Of a DNA stretch of 64,000 nt, positions 9,904 through 20,500 are shown piece after piece. Position 1 is the stretch's first letter. Each line of letters starts with the position of its first letter. Origin of the DNA: Bacillota bacterium (GTDB lineage Bacteria; Bacillota; Clostridia; Acetivibrionales; DTU013). The notes under the pieces were generated by a model. The model was not told where the DNA came from and did no database searches. It saw only the letters and a program-made list of their open reading frames with translations. Location: contig JAEZCO010000091.1 in assembly GCA_023433505.1 (NCBI GenBank), positions 193,254 through 257,253 of the forward strand. Direction: 5' to 3'. Both the position numbers and the translations under genes were made by a program.

Positions 9904-9920
9904 TATCACCTCAAATAGAT

Positions 9921-10868
9921 TTATATTACTGCCTTTCCAGTCAATTTTTTTGCTATAAAATTGACTGAATATAAAAGCGTCAAGCTTATAACAGATTTGA
10001 ACATGCCTACCGCCGTGGAGTAAGAAAAGTCATACATCTTCATACCGATTCTGTAGGTATAGTAATCCAGGGTTTCAATCTTATCATGTACCATTGGATT
10101 ATAGAAAACATAGATCTGTTCAAAGGAATGCCCATTGAGCGCATTTCCAATGTATAGCACAAGCAAAACAACGTAGGTCGGTATCACGCCGGGTATGGTA
10201 ATGTGCAGTATTTGCCTGAATCTTCCCGCTCCATCGGCTCTTGCAGCGTCATATAGTTCCTGGTCTATACCTGATATCGAGGCCATGTATACTATAGCCG
10301 ACCAACCGGTTGTTTTCCACATAAGCACCAGCGTTTGAAATATCCAGGTTATGTCTGAATTCCCCATGACATTGGCAGGTTCTTTGATAATATTCAGATT
10401 CAGCAAGAGCTGATTGGCAAGGCCATCCGTTGAAAAAATAGATAGAAACAGGGAATAAACAATGACATACGAGATAAAATTGGGCAAGGAGGTTGCTGTT
10501 TGAAATATTTTCTTGAACCTCGTGTTTGTTACCTCGGTGAGTAAAAGCGCAAATATTATGGGCAGCGGAGAAACAATAATCCCTAAAAAACTCATGGCTA
10601 AAGTATTTGTAATTACCCTGGGAAGCTCGCTTCCATATTCAAATACCATACGGAAATAGTGAAGACCTGCAAAATCACACTGGAATATGGATAATCCCGG
10701 TACATATTTGACAAAAGCAATGGCCCAGCCGAGCAAAGGTACATAATTGAACATAAGGATGAATAGGACAAAAGGAATGGTCATTAAATAGAGCGAAGCT
10801 TTTGTTGATAGATGAAAACCCTTGTTTTTGCTGATGCCTGAATAACCTTCAGCCGGTATGCTAATCAC
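9921..10868 (-). CDS. LplB/YteP-like sugar ABC transporter permease
   Basis: 315 aa, first gene of the importer operon. It starts at a GTG with a strong AGGAGG site 7 nt upstream; no ATG fits as well. Six membrane helices and an EAA loop (YDAARADGAGRFRQILHITIPG) identify it as a CUT1 permease of the LplB branch. It is transcribed away from the second YesM/YesN pair across a 190-bp spacer, the usual arrangement where the two-component system regulates the importer. A candidate promoter lies at 10892-10919. Confidence 0.92.
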   Translation of the reverse strand: MISIPAEGYSGISKNKGFHLSTKASLYLMTIPFVLFILMFNYVPLLGWAIAFVKYVPGLSIFQCDFAGLHYFRMVFEYGSELPRVITNTLAMSFLGIIVSPLPIIFALLLTEVTNTRFKKIFQTATSLPNFISYVIVYSLFLSIFSTDGLANQLLLNLNIIKEPANVMGNSDITWIFQTLVLMWKTTGWSAIVYMASISGIDQELYDAARADGAGRFRQILHITIPGVIPTYVVLLVLYIGNALNGHSFEQIYVFYNPMVHDKIETLDYYTYRIGMKMYDFSYSTAVGMFKSVISLTLLYSVNFIAKKLTGKAVI

Positions 10869-10891
10869 TGTGTTGCCTCCTGCACCTGAAT

Positions 10892-10919
10892 TTTATAATA
10901 CAATATTACAGTAAGGCAA
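10892..10919 (-). promoter_or_regulatory. Candidate promoter of the LplB-LplC-LplA operon
   Basis: On the minus strand: TTGCCT (10919-10914), 16-bp spacer, TATAAA (10897-10892), about 25 bp before the GTG start. The imperfect -35 is consistent with an activator-dependent promoter, for example YesN-type, but no operator was identified. Confidence 0.45.
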
Positions 10920-11057
10920 GTCTTCGGAACAACAGGCAAAATTCTAAAACAACCGTCAGTTTTCTAACTACGAAGAAACATCGGTTTAATATTAAAAAAT
11001 CTTATGTTACTATAGTAATAATGGCTTTCACTTTTATAAATGAAAGGTGTGTGGACT

Positions 11058-12839
11058 TTGTATATAAGGAAGCTGATACTCACATACTCTCTGATCTCGT
11101 TAGTGCTATTGGTTTCTCTTACTTTCATTATAACAGGTAAGTTTGAAAAATTGCTGCTGTCAAAAGAAATCATGAACGAGAAGCAGTTTGTGGAAGACTT
11201 CACGGGTTATATGGACAATACAATCGCAGCGGCGAAAAACATCATAGAAGAAATTTATCTTTCCGATCAAAGCTTCAAGGAGGATTTTTTTTACTGGCTG
11301 TCAACCTACAACGATGGTCAGTTGTCCTATGAGGAGCTGAACAAGAAAAGAAAATTTGATTCCCTTTTTTCGAAAGCCATGGATAATACTCCCGAAATTC
11401 TTGATATCATTATCAGCAATAATGATATTGTAGCGTATGCATATTCCAGATTCCTGAGAGATGTCAATCAAGTTTATGATTTTTCCCAGTTCCCATGGTA
11501 CAGGGATATTAAGGGTATCAATGGCAGGGTGCGCATTATCCCTTCGTATCAGCCAAAATATATCGTCAATCAAAAAAAGTACGTATACACGCTTGCCGCC
11601 ACAATTTTCAACACGGATTACAAACCCCAGGGGGTTATCCTTTTTAACATGGGCGTAGAATTCCCTGACAGGTTTTTCAAAAAATACAACAAGGATACAA
11701 AAGGCCTGATGCTGGTCCTAAATAAGCAGGGAGAAGTTATCTACGATTCTTCCGGCAGCTTTTTAGGCAGGAAATATCCCTACTTTACCCAGCTGGAAAG
11801 CAGCAGGAATTATACCCTTCTTAACGAGCAGGAATGCCTGATAACCCTTGATAAAAGCAGCAAAAACGGTTTCGTTGTCGCAGGCATCATCACAAAGAAG
11901 GAATTATTCGGAGGCATTTCAAAAATCCTTCAGCCTATTTATTTGATTCTCATTATTTTTGTTATCATCGGCGTCCTTCTTATTTTTTTCAACAGCGTTT
12001 TCCTGTCCACGAAAATAAATCACATCCTCAAGGCTATCAAGGAGGTAAAAACCGGTAATCTGAAAGCCAGGATACCGGTGCGAAACGGAAAGGATGAGCT
12101 TGAGCAAATATCCATACAATTTAACGCCATGTGTGAAAAGCTGGATGAGTATATAAAGAAGGTATATTTCTCGGGTTTACGGCAGAAGGATGCAGAATTG
12201 GCTGCATTGCAAGCCCAGATCAATCCCCATTTTCTCTATAACACCATTGAAGCGATACGGATGAAGGCAATTCTCAATAACGAACGGGATCTGGCAAATA
12301 TGCTCTATCTCCTGAGCGACCTCTTTCGCATGTCGATAAAGGGAGACGGCATGTTCGTGACGATTGAGGATGAAATCGCCTATTGTAAATCTTATCTGGA
12401 TTTGCATGGAATAAGACATGGTGAAAAGCTGAAAACCGAATTTGCCATATCGAAGGAAATTAAAAACTCAAAAATTCCAAAGCTGCTCCTGCAGCCGATT
12501 ATTGAAAATGCTATCATCCATGGCATGGAAACCATTAGCGAAGGGCAAATACGTATCACTATCGAAGGCTGCCTTAAAGACGGTAACATCTTGATTTCTG
12601 TGGCGGATAACGGCGCTGGAATAGAACCCGGAAAACTGGAAGAACTGAAAAATGAAATTAAATCGGAAACCCAATTTTCCAGCGATAAAAGCATAGGCTT
12701 ACGAAATGTAAATGACCGCATAAAATTAATCTACGGAGATAATTATGAGCTCGATCTGGACAGCACGCCTCAAAAGGGTACAAAAATAACAATCGTACTG
12801 CCTGAAGAAAACAGGAAGGAGGCGCTGCTGCATGTATAG
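11058..12839 (+). CDS. Second YesM-type sensor histidine kinase
   Basis: About 593 aa. Two membrane helices (about 5-27 and 290-312) flank an extracytoplasmic sensor region; a HAMP segment and a His_kinase domain follow, with phosphoacceptor His391 in QINPHFLYNT, an N box (ENAIIHG), a DNGAGIE box and SIGLRNVNDR. Two starts are possible: ATG at 11040 has no ribosome binding site, whereas TTG at 11058 has AAAGG 10 nt upstream and gives a normal N-terminus (YIRKLILTYSLI), so TTG is preferred with moderate confidence. Its stop overlaps the response regulator start by 8 nt. It is divergent from the importer operon it presumably controls. Confidence 0.9.
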   Translation: MYIRKLILTYSLISLVLLVSLTFIITGKFEKLLLSKEIMNEKQFVEDFTGYMDNTIAAAKNIIEEIYLSDQSFKEDFFYWLSTYNDGQLSYEELNKKRKFDSLFSKAMDNTPEILDIIISNNDIVAYAYSRFLRDVNQVYDFSQFPWYRDIKGINGRVRIIPSYQPKYIVNQKKYVYTLAATIFNTDYKPQGVILFNMGVEFPDRFFKKYNKDTKGLMLVLNKQGEVIYDSSGSFLGRKYPYFTQLESSRNYTLLNEQECLITLDKSSKNGFVVAGIITKKELFGGISKILQPIYLILIIFVIIGVLLIFFNSVFLSTKINHILKAIKEVKTGNLKARIPVRNGKDELEQISIQFNAMCEKLDEYIKKVYFSGLRQKDAELAALQAQINPHFLYNTIEAIRMKAILNNERDLANMLYLLSDLFRMSIKGDGMFVTIEDEIAYCKSYLDLHGIRHGEKLKTEFAISKEIKNSKIPKLLLQPIIENAIIHGMETISEGQIRITIEGCLKDGNILISVADNGAGIEPGKLEELKNEIKSETQFSSDKSIGLRNVNDRIKLIYGDNYELDLDSTPQKGTKITIVLPEENRKEALLHV

Positions 12840-14400
12840 CCTGCTTATTGTAGACGATGAATATCTGATCCGTGAAGGCCTTAGAAAGATAATCGATTGG
12901 AATACATATGATATAGACGTTGCTGCTGTCGCAGCAAATGGTGCCGAAGCTTTGGCACAGATACCGATATTACGCCCTGAAATCATTATTACCGACATTA
13001 AAATGCCTATGATGGACGGATTGGAGTTAATCGACCACATAAACCGCGCTTACCCATGGATCAAAGTCATCGTCATCAGCGGTTATGACGATTTTGAGTT
13101 TGTAAAGAAGTCGATGCTTTATGGCGTTGAAAATTATATATTAAAGCCTGTGAATGAAAATGAATTGATTACGACGCTTATCGGTACCACGCAAAAAATT
13201 GAGAGTGAGTTTAATGAAAAGGTGGTCACGCTTCAGGATATCGACATAATAAAGGACAACATGTTCTGCAGCTTGATTTACAATAATTTCGAGCCGAACC
13301 GGATAAAATCCAAATTCGCCATGATGGGTTATCATTTTGAGTCCGGTCATTATTATGCGGCAGTAATCAAGCTTCTGGAGCATGCAAGGCGCTCTGAAGC
13401 GGAAATTGTGGCAATGAAGCAGGATTTCCTGCGATATATAACAAAATCAGCCGCATCGCTGCAGCCAATCTATGCTTTTTTCGATTACAGCGGAAATCTG
13501 GTGCTGATCCTGTTCCAAAATGATGGTTCAGCCAATGTGGAGCTGCTTTATCCTTCCCTCACCGGCCTTATCGAGTATTCCAGGCAGGTGGAAAAGGTAG
13601 ATATATTTTTAACCTTAGGCAGCGCCGCGGACAGTATTTATGCAACAAGCAGCTCCTATAGCAATGCCGTGGCACTTCAGGATTATTTATATATCACTCC
13701 TCCAAACACAGTTTTGTCTTTTGATAACATAAAAATGAATAAGGAGACTCCAAGCCGTAAATTAAGCGTGAATTTCAAAGAGTTATCCAAATTGATTCTC
13801 AACTGCAGGCTGGAAGATATAGACTTTTTCTTTGCAAGCTTATTTAAAGAAGTACCGCACCTTGAAAATATATCGCTTGATTATTTGCGCAGTGTTTCTA
13901 TGGATATAATTGTCGAACTGTCAAGGATAATAAAGTCACAAGGCATAAACACTGACAAAATCGTGCAGTATTACAGCAGCTACTATCGCGACTTTACGAG
14001 CATTAAAACCTTCCATGACTCGCTCCGTTGGGCCCGGGATACATCGATTGCCGCTGCCAGAGCAATCCTTGTCCAAAAGGAACAGCCGCAGAACCTGATA
14101 CAAAGAATTATCCGGCATGTGGATGAAAACTTTACCGGAGAGCTTTCCATTAAAAGCCTTGGTATTGAATTCAACGTAACCCCGAACTATATAGGTTTGC
14201 TGTTCAAACAGGAGAAGGGCAGGCATTTTGTTGATTATATACGCTACCTGAGAATCGAAAAAGCCAAGGAACTGCTTCGCAGCACAAACCTGAAAGCAAA
14301 TGAAATCGCTTTGAAAGTCGGTTACGTTGACGCCGACTATTTCTATAAGACTTTCAAAAAATATGAAGGTATCAGTCCGACCGAATACAAGCAGCTTTGA
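12832..14400 (+). CDS. Second YesN-type response regulator (REC + AraC HTH, long form)
   Basis: 522 aa. Receiver domain with DDEY near the N-terminus, phosphoacceptor Asp55 in ITDIKMPMMDG and the conserved Lys in ILKPVNEN; a middle region of about 270 residues typical of long YesN proteins; and a C-terminal AraC-type HTH pair (NVTPNYIGLLFKQ and GYVDADYFYKTFKKY). A GGAGG site lies within the end of the kinase gene and the start overlaps the kinase stop by 8 nt, so translation is probably coupled. It is the likely regulator of the divergent importer operon. The compact homologue at 2430 shares the same output domain architecture. Confidence 0.92.
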   Translation: MYSLLIVDDEYLIREGLRKIIDWNTYDIDVAAVAANGAEALAQIPILRPEIIITDIKMPMMDGLELIDHINRAYPWIKVIVISGYDDFEFVKKSMLYGVENYILKPVNENELITTLIGTTQKIESEFNEKVVTLQDIDIIKDNMFCSLIYNNFEPNRIKSKFAMMGYHFESGHYYAAVIKLLEHARRSEAEIVAMKQDFLRYITKSAASLQPIYAFFDYSGNLVLILFQNDGSANVELLYPSLTGLIEYSRQVEKVDIFLTLGSAADSIYATSSSYSNAVALQDYLYITPPNTVLSFDNIKMNKETPSRKLSVNFKELSKLILNCRLEDIDFFFASLFKEVPHLENISLDYLRSVSMDIIVELSRIIKSQGINTDKIVQYYSSYYRDFTSIKTFHDSLRWARDTSIAAARAILVQKEQPQNLIQRIIRHVDENFTGELSIKSLGIEFNVTPNYIGLLFKQEKGRHFVDYIRYLRIEKAKELLRSTNLKANEIALKVGYVDADYFYKTFKKYEGISPTEYKQL

Positions 14401-14406
14401 CTGGCT

Positions 14407-14438
14407 GATGGAGGACATCTTATAGGATGTCCTCCATC
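14407..14438. terminator. Strong hairpin between convergent genes
   Basis: A perfect 13-bp inverted repeat (GATGGAGGACATC and its complement) with a 6-nt loop begins 6 bp after the YesN stop and lies between convergent transcription units. There is no T tract on either side, so it may act as a weak bidirectional terminator or an mRNA 3'-end stabiliser. Confidence 0.55.
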
Positions 14439-14582
14439 GATGCCTGAAAGCCTGGTATATATTAGTGGTAAATCCTGTGCTGGCGGGGGTCACATATCTG
14501 AAAGGAAGTACAGGAACGCAAATATTGTAGGCATGTGTCATGGCTCTGACAGGCCAAGTCTTGCGAAGGAGTAGTATACGCC

Positions 14583-17500
14583 TCATCCCATAACCACAAC
14601 AACATTGTGTTCTCTTCCGTCATCAATCAGGCTCAAAGTATTCCCGGGACATTCGTTCCCGTCTGCCGTAACCTCCAGTACGCCCTTGCTCACGCCCTGG
14701 GGATTTTCAATCGTAATATTGTAGGTTGTATTGCAAAAACGGTAATGTACCTGGTACCCGCTCCAGCTTTCCGGTATGCAGGGGTCAAAATTCATCCGGT
14801 CTCCGTGTTTGCGTATGCCCAGGATATTTTCCACGCCAACAGTGTAAAACCAGCCTGCAGCACCGGTATACCAGGACCAGCCGCCTCTTCCCGCATGGGG
14901 CGATACGGCATATACATCTGCGGAGACCACATAAGGCTCCACTTTATACCGTGCATACTCAATTTCTGTCCTCGCATGATTTACGGGATTGATCATGTGG
15001 AACAGCTCCCAGGCCTTTTCTCCGGCTCCAAGCTCGGCAAAGCCCATCACAGTCCAGGTGGCGGCATGGGTGTACTGTCCGCCGTTTTCACGGACTCCCG
15101 GAACATATCCCTTGATATACCCCGGCTTGAGATTACCGTTATCAAAGGGCGGCGTCAAAAGCTTTATGACGCCTTCTTCCCGGTCGATCAAATATTTCTC
15201 CAGCGCTTCCATTGCCTCCTTTACCCGTTCAGGTTTTGCGGCCCCGGAGATGGCGGCCCATGACTGGGATATGGAGTCTATCCTGCATTCGGAGTTCTGG
15301 ACGGAGCCCAGGGGAGTACCGTCGTCAAAATAGGCTCTTCTGTACCAACTGCCGTCCCAGGCTTCATTTTCTATGGATTGCACAATCTTTGAAGCAGTCT
15401 CGGTATATCTTTCAGCTCTCTTTTTGTCATTCCAGCCGGTACAAACCGGGATGAACTTTTGAAGTACCCTGTAGAGGAACCACCCAAGCCAGACACTCTC
15501 GCCTCTGCCCTTGTTTCCCACGGTATTCATGCCGTCATTCCAGTCTCCCGAGCCCATAAGCGGTATCCCGTGGACCCCGAACCGCAGCGACAGGTCTATG
15601 GAACGTATGCAGTGCTCATAGAGTGTGCCGCTTTCGCGGGAGATCCAGGGGATATCGTATCTTTCATCCTCGTTTTCCGCAAGCCTTTCCGACTCGATAA
15701 AGGGAATTTCCGTGTGGAGGATATCCCAATCTCCGGTATGATCCACATATTCAGCGGTCACATAGGGCAGCCACAGCAAATCGTCCGAATATTTTGTCCG
15801 GATGCCTTTTCCTTCCTCGTTATGCCACCAATGTTGCACGTCGCCTTCAATAAATTGCCGGGATGCGTGCAGCAGAATCTGCTTTCTGGAAAGCTCCGGC
15901 CAGATATTCAATACCGCCATACAGTCCTGCAGCTGGTCCCGGAACCCAAAAGCCCCTCCCGCCTGATAGAAGGCGGACCTTGCCCAAAGCCTGCAGGAGA
16001 TGACCTGGTAGAGCAGCCATCCGTTAAGGATCACATTCATGGACTTGTCCGGCGTGTCAACCTGCATCACGCCAAGCTTTTCCGCCCATATCCTCCTGAC
16101 TCTCTCCAATTCCTCCCCGGCAAGGTGGGGAGCCCGGTATTTGCCGGCTATAAATTCTGCTTCCTCAGGGGATCCGGCCTGTCCGAACAGGAATACCACC
16201 TGTCTCTCTTCCCCTGCCTCCAGCCTTATCACCGTTTTTACAGCCGCACAGGGGTCCAATCCCGCGCCGACCCTGCCGGAAAAGCTTTCCGAATACATGG
16301 CCGCCGGCTGCTCCATACTGCCGTTGATGCCAAGAAACTCATATCTGTCGCCTGTATAGCTGCATTGATTCTCCGAGGCACATACAAATGCAATTTTATC
16401 TTCGGAGTCGCCGGTATATTTATTCTCCATCAGCAAAATACCCGGGTCCTCCTTGAGTCCGGTCACTATATACGGCCATGTGGAGCTGCCGTTTACTCCC
16501 AAAACGGGTCTTACATAATAGGAAAGCGTAATTTCTCTTGCAGCTCCGGAAACATTCCTGAAGGATACCAGCGTAAGCTTTACATGATCGCTGCCTGCAG
16601 CAAACAACGTCATGCTTTGTTCTATTCCATGACTGTCATGCCTGAAGACCGAATACCCAAAGCCATGCCTTACAATATAAGCCCCATCTTCTCTTACAGG
16701 CTTTGGCGTGATACTCCAGAAGCTTCCGTCCATATTGTCCTTTATATAGAGGGCTTCACTGAGCCTGTCGGTTACGGGGTCGTTGGACCAGGCCGTCAGC
16801 TTGTTTTCCCTGCTGTTGCCGGACCAGGTATAGCCTCCGCCGGATTCCGTCACAAGGAAACCAAAGCCCGGATTGGCAATAACGTTGGTCCAGGGGGTGG
16901 GGGTGGTGTAATTTTTCTGCAGCTTGATGATGTATTCCCTGCCGTCGGCACTAAATCCGCCGATTCCATTATAGAAATCCAGTTTCCCCACATCCGGAAC
17001 TGCAGAGGGGGACTGAGTCAAGGTACCCCGGTCTTGTTCCGCGGATTTTCCGGTAAGCGAAATATAGGAGGTTTTCCACGCCTTGCTTATCTGCTCTTTC
17101 AGCGCATTGATGCTGCCTCTTACGACAAACCTTGCTGCTGTAAAGAATAGATTGACCTGGTCAGCCTCCATGACGGAAGCGCTTTTTATGAAGACGCCGC
17201 CTTTCCTGTCCATAAGCTCTCTTGCATGGGTGGCGGCCGCAGCGTCCCTTACCATATCCAGTATGGGCTGCGAGTAGCCGCCTTCATTTTCTATGAGAAT
17301 GATCAAATCAATTTCCAGGCCCTTCATTCTCCAGTATTCATGGGCCTTGAGAACCCAGAACACAATGTCCATGTCCTCTCTTCCGGTGATACAGGCCAGC
17401 AGTATGGGCAGATCTCCGGAAATGCCAAAGGGCCACAGGTCCGGCTGCGCCTTGCTGTTTCTTTCAATGGCGCCGCCGATTTCCGCTCTTAAGGGATTGT

Positions 17501-20500
17501 GCACCAGCAGGAACGGCACCAGCTCAAGAAACAGCTCCACATCCTCCGACTTCAGCCCCAGATATCTTGATTCTACCTGGCTCCGGGTCCATGACAGCTC
17601 GAAAACCCTTTCCGAAGCTTTGATGTCCTGATACTTTTCCGCCAGCTCCAACGCAAATTTTCTGGTTTCGGCAACTGCAACGGTATACGCGACCCTTGCC
17701 GTTTGCCCGGGCTCTATCCTTATGCGCCTCCGCAGGCTCATCACCGGATCCAGCACCGAGCCTTCGCTGTTGGACATGGGCTGATCCGGCTCCATGGCTG
17801 CAGGTCTTGCCAGGCTCCTGTTTCTTCCGATGAATTTCATCCTGTCGGTCTCATACTGTATGTCGCCTACGGTATTGCCTTCAACTGCCATGGTATGCAT
17901 GAGCCATACCGGCTTGCGCCCCTCCGTCCTGTGTCTTCTCGACGCCAGCAAGCAGGAGCGTTCCCTTACATATTCCGTCCGGATAAAGAGCTTGCTGAAA
18001 GCAGGATGTGCAGCATCATCCTCCGGGGAAGACAACACCGCTTCGAAGTAGCTGGTGACTTCGATTACCCTTGCATGCCCGCTGTGATTCGTCAAAGAAA
18101 CCCTTCTAACCTCTGCATTGTCTTCAGGGGATACGGTTATTTCCGTATACGTTTCAATGTTCCCGTCCTTCCTGTGAAACTCCGCCTTGTCCGGTGAAAA
18201 TACCACTTTGTATTTCTCCGGTATGTCGTTGTATGGCTCGAATGCGGCCGTCCAGGTATTGTTTGAATTAACGTTCTGGATATAGATATACATTCCGCCC
18301 ATTTCCGCCGAAACATCCCCGGACCACCGGGTAACCGCCATGCCTTCGTTTTTGCTGCAGCTTGACCCGCCGTCGGTAATTGATACCGAATAGCTTCCGT
18401 TTGAAAGAATATGCATGTGGGGAAGGATGGAATCCGGGATGCCAAAGGTCCTGACAGCTTCTCCTTCACCTGCTTCGGTCCTTTTCTCCGTAAAGGTGCA
18501 CTCATCCCTGTACTCTTTGGCAAAGAGCCCCCCTTCGGGACTTTTTTCCTGCAGCAGCAGCTCGGCGGACTTTATGACAGGGTCGGAATGAAAGCGCTTT
18601 TGAAGGATATTCCGGTTGAAATAATTATTCAAAGCGGCAATGCTCATACCCTGGTGATGAGCCATGAAGCTTTTGACAATACTGCTGTGTACGTTTCTTT
18701 CCAGCCGTGAAGGCGTAAAGTCAACGGCTTCATAAAGTCCGTAGTCGCCGTCCATGCCTATTTTGTCCAGCTCGGCAACGTTTTTCGCCGCACCGGCAGG
18801 ATCAAGGGCGACTGCAAGTACGCAGGAATAGGGGGATACCACCATGTCGTTTCCCAGGCCTCTTTTGAGCCCCAACTCCGGTACGCCGAAAGCCTTGTAC
18901 TGATAGTTCAGATTGATATCAAAGGCATTATATCCCGACTCCGATATGCCCCATGGAATTTTCCGGTGCTTTCCGTACCTTTTCTGGGTCCGGATCACAA
19001 AACCGTAGGTTTCATCAAACAAGGTATTCTCAAAATTGCGGATAATCAGAAGGGGCATAAGGTATTCAAACATTGTGCCCGTCCAGGAAATCAAGCCTTT
19101 AGCTCCATCGGAGGAGGCCAGCTTCCTGCCCAGCCGGAACCAATGCTTGCTGTCCGCCTCGCCGCGGGCTATTGCAATATAGCTGGCCTGCCTTGCCTCC
19201 GAAGCCAGCAGGTCGTAGTATGACTTGCTCAAGTGTCCGTCTTCGACATTATAACCGATGGAAAACAACTGGCGCTTCTGATCAAAAAGCGGAGCAAACT
19301 TCATGTTATCAATAAGGCTGTTGATCCTTTCCGTTAACGCCATAATATGGGCTGTGAGAGACTCAACCTTCAAATGGGCTTCCCTTAAAAGCTCCAGCGC
19401 CTTATCAAAATTTTCCCCTGAGCCTTCCTTTTTGCCGGTTTTGATTGCTTCCAGCCGCGACAGAGTATTGGCGTAAATGCCGGAAAGCCCCGATAGACCG
19501 TTGGGCTTCTTGAGCTTATCCATGGCCTCGCCGGCCAGGCCCTCAAGCGCTGAAAACTCTTCGGGGAAAACCACAGCAGGATACAGGGCCTGCATTTCTT
19601 TCCCAAAGGAATCAATTGCAGCCGAAGCTTTTCTTCCCCAATAGGTCCCGGACAGCGAGCCTCTTTTTCCATTCCCGTCCAGTTCCTTTAAATATCCGGA
19701 AATGATTGAGCTCCATCCGGCCAGGTCCATATTTCCATTGTCGATAAAACGTTGAAGTCCAGCCGTATCCATGACTTGCTGGTTTCTTTCCTCATTCAGC
19801 AAACGAAGGGTATCCATTAGTCCCTGAGCCGTACCGACATCCGGTACAGGCTTATGGATATATTCCTTCAAGGCTTCCCTCAGCACGATCAAATACCCCA
19901 GCAGATTTCCGCTGTCTACGGTAGATACATAAAGAGGCTTCATGGTTTCCAGGGTAATGGTATTGTACCAGTTATACAAATGTCCTTTCCACTTTTCCAT
20001 CTTGTCAATGGTCGTAATGATATTGTCAAGACCGGCGCACGCCTCGAAAAGGCTGATATACCCCATATCATAGGCGGACAGGACAGAGATCAGCAAAAGC
20101 CCTATATTGGTGGGAGAAGTCCTGTGGGCTGCGCCCTTGGGCGGCTCCTCCTGATAATTGTCCGGAGGCAGATAATTATCCTCCCTGACCGCAAAATCCT
20201 CAAAATACCTCCAGGTCTTCCTGGCAAGCCTCCTGAGTTTTGCCATTTCTTCAAGGGAAAGGGTGTCTTTTTTTCGTACTGTGGGTTTGCTTATCATCCA
20301 TGCAATCGCAGGAGAAGCTGCCCAGAGAGCTGCAGCAGGAATCGCCAGCGCCAATGCTTCCGGGTAATGCGTCAGCAGCGGCAAGGCGATAACGGCCAAA
20401 GCCCCGGCAATACACATCCACATCCTTTTGACAGAGCTTCTTACATCATTTTTCAGGATGTTTTCCATGTCTGCCGCTGTGATCCACTCCAGCATCTTGC

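Noticed and set aside
15459..17150. 563-codon plus-strand frame
   Set aside because: It lies fully antisense to the GH94 part of the giant enzyme, has no ribosome binding site and shows no protein family; it is a shadow of a GC-biased coding strand.
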